Assembly: GCA_019323655.1 (NCBI GenBank)
Contig: JAHWGX010000094.1
Location: 1-10,012 of the forward strand
Direction: 5' to 3'
DNA: 10,012 nucleotides
Origin: Candidatus Woesearchaeota archaeon
Lineage (GTDB): Archaea; Nanobdellota; Nanobdellia; Woesearchaeales; GW2011-AR4
Every line of letters begins with the position of its first letter. Position 1 is the stretch's first letter. This document shows, piece by piece, positions 1-5,247 of the stretch. The translations under genes and the position numbers were made by a program. Below the pieces are notes generated by a model. It did no database searches. It was not told where the DNA came from and worked only from the letters and a program-made list of their open reading frames with translations.

Positions 1-6
1 AAATAG

Positions 7-27
7 AAAGATAGAAATAGTATCTTT
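7..27. repeat. Small AT-rich inverted repeat
   Basis: A 7-base arm AAAGATA (7-13) is matched by TATCTTT (21-27) around a 7-base loop. It is short and AT-rich, so it may be chance. It lies at the very edge of the window, so its relation to the upstream gene cannot be judged. Confidence 0.3.
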
Positions 28-63
28 AATTGATTTTTCTTGCATTGTGGGTTACATACATGC

Positions 64-100
64 AATGAGGCTAATCCTATTTATAGGTTAGCCTCATTTT
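64..100 (+). terminator. Strong hairpin followed by T-run, possible terminator
   Basis: An 11-bp perfect stem (64-74 with 88-98, arm AATGAGGCTAA) continues after one bulged T (75) into 4 bp (76-79 with 84-87), closed by a TTTA loop (80-83). The 3' arm runs into TTTT (97-100). A hairpin plus T-run upstream of the isomerase promoter fits a transcription terminator of an upstream plus-strand gene, although archaeal termination mainly needs the T-tract. It could instead be a protein-binding palindrome or the remnant of an inserted element. Confidence 0.45.
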
Positions 101-163
101 CAGCTAAAAAGAATCTGCATCACGTACCTTCAATAACAAAAACCCCAAACCAAAATAGCAAAC

Positions 164-172
164 TATATATAT
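164..172 (+). promoter_or_regulatory. TATA box of the isomerase gene
   Basis: The run TATATATAT lies 28 bases (centre to A of ATG) before the start at 196, with an A-rich BRE-like stretch just upstream. In archaea transcription starts about 25-27 bases after the TATA centre, so the mRNA would begin at or next to the start codon and be leaderless. This agrees with the lack of a ribosome binding site before 196. Confidence 0.55.
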
Positions 173-195
173 TCCAATTCAAAATAAAAAATAAA

Positions 196-1164
196 ATGCC
201 GTTAGACAGCCAGAATATGCTGCAGACAATTAGGGATTTTCCCAAGCAGTGCAGGGAAGCATTAACCCTGCCAGCAGGAATTTCTGTTTCAGGGAACATA
301 AAAAACATTGTTGTTGCAGGAATGGGGGGCTCTGCAATAGGAGGGGATTTGCTTAAGTCTTTCTTGGGCAGCGCTAATATCCCAGTCTATGTCAGCAGGG
401 ACTATAAGGTTCCCGATTTTGTTGATGAAAACAGCTTGGTCTTTGCTGTTTCTTATTCAGGCAACACAGAAGAGGCTTTGTCTGCATTTGATGACGCAAA
501 AAACAAGCATGCCCAAATAATCGGGATTACTTCCGGAGGCAAATTGGGGGAAAAATGCCAAAAGGCAATAAAAGTGCCTTCAGGCCTGCAGCCAAGAGCG
601 GCTTTGGGCTACTTATTTTTTCCAATGCTCGGGGTGCTGCATAATGCGAATATTGTGCGGGTAAAGAACGAAGAATTGAATGAAATGGTAGATATTTTAA
701 AGAAAACAGACAAGTTTAATGATGCTGCAGAAAATTTATCTAAAAAACTGAAGGAAAAAATACCGGTAATCTACGCTTCTGAAATTTTAGGGCCGGTTGC
801 TATGAGGTGGAAAACACAGATAAATGAAAATGCTAAAATGCCTGCCTTTTACAATGTTTTTTCAGAGATGAACCACAACGAAATAGCCGGCTACAAAGGG
901 ATGGACAGGAAGTTCATTGCTGTTATTATAAGGGACAGGCATGACAATCCAAGAATAAAAAAAAGAATGGGCATATGCAAGGAAATTATGGAAGTGACTG
1001 CCTGTGTTGAGGAAGTGCAGACGCAGGGAAACGGCTTATTGGCAAGGGTCTTTTCTTCAATTTACTTAGGTGATTTTGTTTCTTATCATCTTGCGATGTG
1101 GAATCGCGTTGATCCAGGTCCTGTGGAGATTATAGAGGAGATGAAGACTAAACTCACTCAATAG
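196..1164 (+). CDS. pgi: Bifunctional phosphoglucose/phosphomannose isomerase
   Basis: A 322-residue cytosolic enzyme of the SIS-fold PGI/PMI family. This family interconverts glucose-6-phosphate or mannose-6-phosphate with fructose-6-phosphate, linking central sugar metabolism to the mannose donors used for glycans. The first SIS domain shows GMGGSAIGGD (42-51) and the phosphosugar-binding SYSGNTEE (86-93). Glu211 (in QINENAK) and His227 (in EMNHNEIAG) are 16 residues apart, the same spacing as the catalytic Glu203 and His219 known from the Pyrobaculum aerophilum enzyme, so the active site looks intact. The length is normal for the family. The frame is open back to a TTG at 40, but that 52-residue extension is translated intergenic sequence containing the hairpin and TATA box. 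ATG 196 fits both the family start and the promoter. The 3' end overlaps the minus-strand small ORF by 11 bases. Confidence 0.93.
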   Translation: MPLDSQNMLQTIRDFPKQCREALTLPAGISVSGNIKNIVVAGMGGSAIGGDLLKSFLGSANIPVYVSRDYKVPDFVDENSLVFAVSYSGNTEEALSAFDDAKNKHAQIIGITSGGKLGEKCQKAIKVPSGLQPRAALGYLFFPMLGVLHNANIVRVKNEELNEMVDILKKTDKFNDAAENLSKKLKEKIPVIYASEILGPVAMRWKTQINENAKMPAFYNVFSEMNHNEIAGYKGMDRKFIAVIIRDRHDNPRIKKRMGICKEIMEVTACVEEVQTQGNGLLARVFSSIYLGDFVSYHLAMWNRVDPGPVEIIEEMKTKLTQ

Positions 1165-1276
1165 TTCTTTGAGATTCCAGCCATTTATTTAACGCTTCAT
1201 AGAATTCCTTGTTTTCCGGTCTTTTGACTTGTTCAGCTGGTTTTTTGTACAACTCAATGATTTTATTTTTGTCCAT
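1154..1276 (-). CDS. Putative 40-residue small protein
   Basis: A short minus-strand frame with ATG at 1276-1274 and TGA at 1156-1154 encodes 40 residues, beginning MDKNKIIELYKKP and ending NKWLESQRTIE. It is charged and predicted helical, with one Trp and no membrane segment or cysteines. It starts 32 bases after the stop of the Lrp-like gene on the same strand, so the two may share a transcript. A weak GGAATAAG stretch precedes the ATG. Its tail runs 11 bases into the antisense of the isomerase gene. I do not recognise a family. The amino-acid mix looks protein-like (varied, amphipathic, few rare residues), but a frame this short could be chance. Confidence 0.5.
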   Translation of the reverse strand: MDKNKIIELYKKPAEQVKRPENKEFYEALNKWLESQRTIE

Positions 1277-1308
1277 TCTTTCTTATTCCTGGATTTCTAT
1301 TTGGCTTT

Positions 1309-2265
1309 TCAATAAGTGTACCGAGGGAAAGTGTTAAGCTTTAGCTCTTCTGAGATGTACAGGCATGTTATAGAATCAATTAAATCCTTAAATATAGTTC
1401 TAATTTCTTCAATAATCTTTTCCAGTTCTCTGAAATTTTCAGCAAACAAATAGCACATTATTTCCGGGTTATTGAAGTTTTTAAAACCAAGGATGACCCT
1501 GTAGTTGTTGTTTAAATAAGAATAGAATTGCTTTAAATCCTGGCTAGGGCTAAACTTAATTAGCAATAAGTAGCCTTCCAGGCCTGCATTTTTAGGCTGG
1601 ATAAAAGGGATAAACCTTAGAATTATTCCGGACTTTTTTAATTTTATAACGCGGTTTCTTACTGTTTCAAGGCTTAGCCCCAAAGAGCCCCCAATTTCCT
1701 TATAGGTTGCAAAGCCGTCTTTAGTGCCAAAAAATCTCAGGATTTTGTGGTCTGTTAAATCTGCCTTGTAGTTTATTTTTTTCTTTATCTCTTTAGAAGG
1801 CACTTTAATGTCAAAATTAAATAATTGGTGTGCTGCCTTAAATCTATGGTAAAACTTAATTTCATATTCAACAATGATGCTTTTAATTTTTACCAGCAGG
1901 CTGTTAAAATAAGCCTGAAATTCTTTTTGTTTTTTAAAGTAAACCTCAAAAAAGTAGTCCCACTTGCCGGTTGTTTTTACGCTCCACAGAATAAAATCAT
2001 CCTGCTTAAGGAAACTTTCAAGCTCACTTACAATTTTAGGGTCTCTTTTGACTTTTAAAAGAATATCATACACCTCGGTGCCCAGAGCCTTATAGTCCAG
2101 CACAGGCAGGCAGTTCTCAATTATTTTGTTCTTTCTTAATCTTGTGATGCGGTAGTTTATGGTGTTTTTATTTGCCTTAAGCGCCTTGGATATAGTATTG
2201 ACAGGCATTCTTGCGTCTTTGTATAGCAAATAAATGATCTTTTTGTCTAATAAATCCAGGCCCAT
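1309..2265 (-). CDS. Tandem Lrp/AsnC-type transcription regulator (HTH-RAM-HTH-RAM)
   Basis: A 318-residue cytosolic DNA-binding protein that reads as two Lrp/AsnC units in one chain; ordinary family members are about 150 residues. HTH 1 spans about 4-57 (LDLLDKKIIYLL, then NTISKALKANKNTINYRITRLRK). RAM/AsnC ligand-binding domain 1 spans about 61-145 and includes GKWDYFFEVYF. A charged linker (about 150-168) leads to HTH 2 (about 170-223: LTDHKILRFFG, GGSLGLSLETVRNRVIKLKKSG) and a more diverged RAM domain 2 (about 228-305). Lrp proteins sense amino acids or other small molecules and act locally or globally; the ligand here is unknown. A single chain with two HTHs could act as a built-in pseudo-dimer. 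It is divergent from the 167-residue gene across a shared promoter region, so autoregulation and control of that neighbour are plausible. ATG 2265 fits the TATA spacing. Confidence 0.85.
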   Translation of the reverse strand: MGLDLLDKKIIYLLYKDARMPVNTISKALKANKNTINYRITRLRKNKIIENCLPVLDYKALGTEVYDILLKVKRDPKIVSELESFLKQDDFILWSVKTTGKWDYFFEVYFKKQKEFQAYFNSLLVKIKSIIVEYEIKFYHRFKAAHQLFNFDIKVPSKEIKKKINYKADLTDHKILRFFGTKDGFATYKEIGGSLGLSLETVRNRVIKLKKSGIILRFIPFIQPKNAGLEGYLLLIKFSPSQDLKQFYSYLNNNYRVILGFKNFNNPEIMCYLFAENFRELEKIIEEIRTIFKDLIDSITCLYISEELKLNTFPRYTY

Positions 2266-2285
2266 ATTTTATTCATAATTAAATT

Positions 2286-2294
2286 TTATATATA
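2286..2294 (-). promoter_or_regulatory. TATA box of the Lrp-like gene
   Basis: The minus strand reads TATATATAA here, centred about 26 bases before ATG 2265, with an A-run upstream in the BRE position. The spacing predicts a leaderless mRNA, and no ribosome binding site is seen before the start. Confidence 0.55.
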
Positions 2295-2330
2295 AATTTT
2301 TTCATTTTAAACAAAAATCAAGCAGTAAGT

Positions 2331-2339
2331 TTAATATAT
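2331..2339 (+). promoter_or_regulatory. TATA box of the 167-residue protein gene
   Basis: TTAATATAT lies about 50 bases before ATG 2385. A start site about 26 bases downstream (near 2361) would leave a leader of about 24 bases carrying the GGGGTGA ribosome binding site, which suits a leadered gene. Confidence 0.45.
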
Positions 2340-2343
2340 TTCA

Positions 2344-2360
2344 ACTACCAAGTAGTGGTA
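2344..2360. promoter_or_regulatory. Dyad between TATA box and start, possible operator
   Basis: TACCA (2346-2350) and TGGTA (2356-2360) are inverted around AGTAG, and the overlapping ACTAC (2344-2348) and GTAGT (2352-2356) form a second dyad. The site sits between the TATA box and the predicted start site of the plus-strand gene, where a bound protein would block transcription. The divergent Lrp-like protein is the obvious candidate binder, but this is inference. Confidence 0.35.
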
Positions 2361-2372
2361 AAATAGAAAATT

Positions 2373-2379
2373 GGGGTGA
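2373..2379 (+). promoter_or_regulatory. Shine-Dalgarno site that selects ATG 2385
   Basis: GGGGTGA matches the archaeal anti-SD complement (GGTGA core) and ends 5 bases before ATG 2385. A GTG in the same frame at 2376 lies inside this site and so is unlikely to be the start. Confidence 0.65.
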
Positions 2380-2384
2380 AAAAA

Positions 2385-2888
2385 ATGATCGCTATGCCAA
2401 ATATCAACGAGGGTATGACAATAGGGAAAGCAGATGAAAATTTTGATGAAACATTGGATAGAATGAGTTGCCTTAATATTGTCATAAGGAATCTTAAAAT
2501 GAGGGATACAATCAACATTATGGATGTTGCAGAAATAGACGAAAGGCTTGTAAAGGAAATAGCAAATTATGATGCTTTAACAGCAGAAATGAAGCGCGAT
2601 ATTATTTTATTGCTTGTTGATGATGCTGTTAGGCTCCAGGAGGCATGTTTCAAGAATTATGGTAACCTGGGCAGGGCCATTAGGTCATTAGGTAAAATTG
2701 AGGAATTGCTGGATAAGCTCCGGCATGATGATGGGTTGAGGGATTCAAAAGCCTTCCGGGAACTAAAAAAAGAAGCAAAGACCAGACTAAGTTGTATAAA
2801 GGGAAATCTTATTGGAAAAACAGTAGAAATAAAAGAGCAAAAGAATCAGGCAGCATTGCAGTCAAAGATGCGCAGGTATGCCGGATAA
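2385..2888 (+). CDS. Hypothetical helical protein, 167 residues
   Basis: I do not recognise a family. The product (MIAMPNINEG...) is strongly charged, predicted almost all helical and soluble, with no signal peptide or membrane segment. Three cysteines are scattered and form no metal motif. A leucine-rich middle (TAEMKRDIILLLVDDAVRL, then GKIEELLDKLRH) is followed by a basic, Lys/Gln-rich tail ending KMRRYAG. It is preceded by its own promoter, a dyad and a strong ribosome binding site, so it is very likely translated. It is divergent from the tandem Lrp-like regulator, and its 3' end stops 22 bases before the left flanking repeat of the palindromic insertion. A role as a small helical adaptor or DNA-associated protein is possible but unsupported by any motif. 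Confidence 0.75.
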   Translation: MIAMPNINEGMTIGKADENFDETLDRMSCLNIVIRNLKMRDTINIMDVAEIDERLVKEIANYDALTAEMKRDIILLLVDDAVRLQEACFKNYGNLGRAIRSLGKIEELLDKLRHDDGLRDSKAFRELKKEAKTRLSCIKGNLIGKTVEIKEQKNQAALQSKMRRYAG

Positions 2889-2910
2889 TAAAGTATTAGC
2901 ATTTATTTCT

Positions 2911-3120
2911 TTGTCCATCGGCTTTGTGTAAAAAGCCCTACTCAGCTGACTGCACAGAAAATTAAAGATTTTCCTAGTTGCGCTCAGCTTTGCTTCGGCA
3001 AACCAACCCAAAACTTCGTTTAGGAACGCAGTCAGCTCCGTCTGGCCATGCCTTGATTTACTCCGCAAATCAATGCAAATCAAGGCACAGACGCACTTTT
3101 TACACAAAGCCTTATCCATC
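2911..3120. mobile_element. MITE-like palindromic insertion, 192 bp plus 9-bp flanking repeats
   Basis: The element 2920-3111 begins with GGCTTTGTGTAAAAAG (2920-2935) and ends with its perfect reverse complement (3096-3111). It is flanked by TTGTCCATC (2911-2919) and TTATCCATC (3112-3120), identical at 8 of 9 positions, as expected for a slightly decayed target-site duplication. Inside are two further hairpins: arm A pairs 2944-2953 with 3028-3037 (10 bp), and arm B pairs 3039-3044 with 3088-3093 and 3049-3059 with 3077-3087. No transposase is encoded, so it would need one in trans. The GTGTAAAAAG-type terminus and 9-bp duplication recall IS256-like transposases, but that link is tentative. 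A minus-strand frame of 85 codons (2862-3119) is open across the whole element. I treat it as probably not a gene. Confidence 0.7.
2989..3002. other. C(UUCG)G tetraloop hairpin inside the insertion
   Basis: TTTGC-TTCG-GCAAA forms a 5-bp stem closed by C(TTCG)G, the classic extra-stable RNA tetraloop. A second small hairpin with a TTC loop follows (AAAC 3011-3014 with GTTT 3018-3021). Both lie in arm A of the palindromic element, which suggests that it folds as RNA if read through. Confidence 0.55.
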
Positions 3121-3126
3121 TAAAAC

Positions 3127-3134
3127 TTTATAAC
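3127..3134 (+). promoter_or_regulatory. Probable TATA box of rad50
   Basis: TTTATAAC is centred about 31 bases before ATG 3162, giving a leaderless or nearly leaderless transcript. It begins only 6 bases after the right flanking repeat of the palindromic insertion, so the element lies directly against the promoter. Confidence 0.45.
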
Positions 3135-3161
3135 TTCCAGCCTCTTCCTCATTCTGGGGAA

Positions 3162-5225
3162 ATGCTGCTCAAATCAATTAAACTAAGAAATATCAGGAGC
3201 TATCTTGAACAAAAAATAGACTTCTCTATCGGCACTCTTCTTCTTTCCGGGGACATTGGCTCAGGAAAGTCCACAGTCCTGTTGGCAACAGAGTTTGCCT
3301 TGTTTGGCTCCAATCCGTCTGAGCTGCCTGCTTCTTCATTATTAAGGCACGGAAAAAATGAGGGCTCTGTAGAGCTGAATTTTGAGCTTGACGGCAAAAA
3401 CATAGTAATTAAGAGAAACCTGAAAAAGGGAAAGCATGCTATAAAGCAGGAAACCGGCTATATAATAATCAATGATGTAAAGAAAGAGCTTAGCCCTGTT
3501 GAAATGAAAAGCGAGGTATTTGACTTATTAGGGTACCCTAAAGACCTGGTTGCAAAAGGAAAAGACCTGATTTACCGCTACACGGTTTATACCCCTCAGG
3601 AAGAGATGAAAAGAATTCTTGCAGAGGATAAGGACGCAAGGCTTAATACATTGAGAAAAGTTTTCAACATAGATAAGTACAAGAAAATAAGGGAAAACGC
3701 ATCAATTTTCATCAGAGGCCTAAAGGAAAAGAAAAAGGAGTTTGAGGGATTTATATCTGACTTAGCGGAAAAGAAAAAGGAGTTAAGCTCTGTAAACATG
3801 GAAATTTCCGAGCTGAACAAAAAATTAAAAAACATTCTCCCGAAGCTTAAGGACGCGAAAAAAGAAGCTGCTGAAAAAAAGGGTTCTATTTCTGTTTTTG
3901 AAAAAAAGATTAGCGAGCTGAACAAATTAAAAAACAGCCTCGCAGTTTGCGAAGCCGATCTAAACAATTTGCTTAGGGACCACAACAAAAATAATGAGTC
4001 TATAGCCAGGCTGAAAAATCAGGTTAAAAACATTGAGACTGGGCTGGAAAGGGAAGAGACTAAAAAAACTGATGATATAAAAGGTAAGATAAGCAATGTG
4101 AAAAAGAATTTTAAAAATCTCCAGCAGGAGATTGATGTAGCAAAGCAAAAGCTCAGCGAATCCAGGATTGGCAGGGAAAAATCAGGGGAGATAATAAGCA
4201 AAGTTTCTGAAATGGAGAAATGCCCATTGTGCCTGCAAAAAGTGGGGCAGGGGCATAAGGATTCAATTAAGGAAAGGGAAAGCAGGAATATAGCAGAGGC
4301 CGAGAGAAACATTGGCATTTACTCTGCAAAAGAAAAAGAAATCAAAGCCGGTCTGGATGAGCTGGAAAAAGAGATGGAGATGCTGAAAAAGGCAGAAAGC
4401 ATGGCCGAAATACTTAGAATAAAAATCAGCAATTTGAAGGAAAAAAGAGAGGAAAAAAAGAAATTAGAAGGGTTCCAGGAGGAGATTAAAAAGAATATTG
4501 GAAATTTAAACGCAAAAAAGATTGAGCTTGCCAAAACTATTGGGCAAATGAAGAGCTTGGAAGAAGATTACCAAAAAGCAAGAAAGGAATATGATGTTTT
4601 GCTTTCAGAAGAAAGGAGACTGGAGATAGAAAAAACAGGGTTTGAAAAAGAGGAAAAATCGCTGATGAGGATTGCAGGAGCTTTAAAAGAAGAAATAGAA
4701 AAAAAGTCAATGGCGAGGGAAAAGCTGAATTATTTTTCCGAGCTGCAGAATTGGGTGGAAAATTACTTCCTGAACCTGATGGGTACAATGGAAAAGCATG
4801 TGATGATGCAGGTTTACAGGGAGTTTAACGATTTATTCAAAACATGGTTCAACATCCTGATAGAGGATGACGCAATTTCAGTGAGCCTGGATGATGAATT
4901 TTCCCCGGTGGTTGAGCAGAATGGCTACGAAACCAGTGTTGACAGCTTGAGCGGCGGGGAAAAAACCTCTGTTGCTTTGTCATACAGGCTGGCTTTGAAC
5001 AAGGTAATTAACGATATAGTTTCCGGAATAAAGACAAAAGACATTTTGATGCTGGACGAGCCGACAGACGGCTTTAGTTCCGAGCAGCTGGATAAAGTAA
5101 GGGACGTTTTGGATCAATTAAAAATCAGGCAGGTAGTTATTGTAAGCCATGAAACAAAAATAGAAAGCTTTGTTGACAATGTAATCAGGATAGAAAAGGA
5201 GGGCCATGCCAGCAGGGCATGTTAA
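3162..5225 (+). CDS. rad50: Rad50-type SMC ATPase with zinc hook, short coiled coil
   Basis: A 687-residue ATPase of the Rad50 family, the partner of Mre11 nuclease in sensing and resecting DNA double-strand breaks. The N-terminal half-ATPase has the P-loop GDIGSGKST (30-38) and a Q-loop (TPQEEM, Gln146). A first coiled coil runs from about 180 to 350, then the zinc hook CPLC (354-357), then a second coiled coil to about 525. The C-terminal half has the ABC signature SLSGGEK (595-601), Walker B ILMLDEPTDG (628-637) and the switch His in VSHE (663). All key residues are present. It is shorter than well-studied archaeal Rad50 (Pyrococcus furiosus, about 880 residues), and the loss is in the coiled-coil arms. 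No mre11, herA or nurA lies in the window, although these often cluster with rad50. The next gene is a convergent DNA ligase. An Mre11-independent SMC-like ATPase is the alternative. Confidence 0.9.
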   Translation: MLLKSIKLRNIRSYLEQKIDFSIGTLLLSGDIGSGKSTVLLATEFALFGSNPSELPASSLLRHGKNEGSVELNFELDGKNIVIKRNLKKGKHAIKQETGYIIINDVKKELSPVEMKSEVFDLLGYPKDLVAKGKDLIYRYTVYTPQEEMKRILAEDKDARLNTLRKVFNIDKYKKIRENASIFIRGLKEKKKEFEGFISDLAEKKKELSSVNMEISELNKKLKNILPKLKDAKKEAAEKKGSISVFEKKISELNKLKNSLAVCEADLNNLLRDHNKNNESIARLKNQVKNIETGLEREETKKTDDIKGKISNVKKNFKNLQQEIDVAKQKLSESRIGREKSGEIISKVSEMEKCPLCLQKVGQGHKDSIKERESRNIAEAERNIGIYSAKEKEIKAGLDELEKEMEMLKKAESMAEILRIKISNLKEKREEKKKLEGFQEEIKKNIGNLNAKKIELAKTIGQMKSLEEDYQKARKEYDVLLSEERRLEIEKTGFEKEEKSLMRIAGALKEEIEKKSMAREKLNYFSELQNWVENYFLNLMGTMEKHVMMQVYREFNDLFKTWFNILIEDDAISVSLDDEFSPVVEQNGYETSVDSLSGGEKTSVALSYRLALNKVINDIVSGIKTKDILMLDEPTDGFSSEQLDKVRDVLDQLKIRQVVIVSHETKIESFVDNVIRIEKEGHASRAC

Positions 5226-5247
5226 TTCAATGTGATTTAAAAGATGA

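Noticed and set aside
40..195. N-terminal extension of the isomerase from TTG 40 (52 extra residues)
   Set aside because: It spans the hairpin at 64-98 and the TATA box at 164-172, its composition is unlike the enzyme, and the family normally starts near MPLDSQNM at 196.
2376..2384. GTG 2376 as start of the 167-residue protein
   Set aside because: The GTG is part of the GGGGTGA ribosome binding site that serves ATG 2385.
2920..3111. CRISPR array
   Set aside because: The repeats are inverted, not direct, and there are no regularly spaced direct repeat units.
2862..3119. 85-codon minus-strand frame as a gene
   Set aside because: It is almost entirely the translation of the palindromic insertion, has no upstream family context, and overlaps the end of the 167-residue gene. 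I kept the open frame only as an observation about the element.
3596..4788. Minus-strand frames within rad50
   Set aside because: They are Phe/Ser/Leu-rich antisense images of lysine- and glutamate-rich coiled-coil codons, a common artefact.
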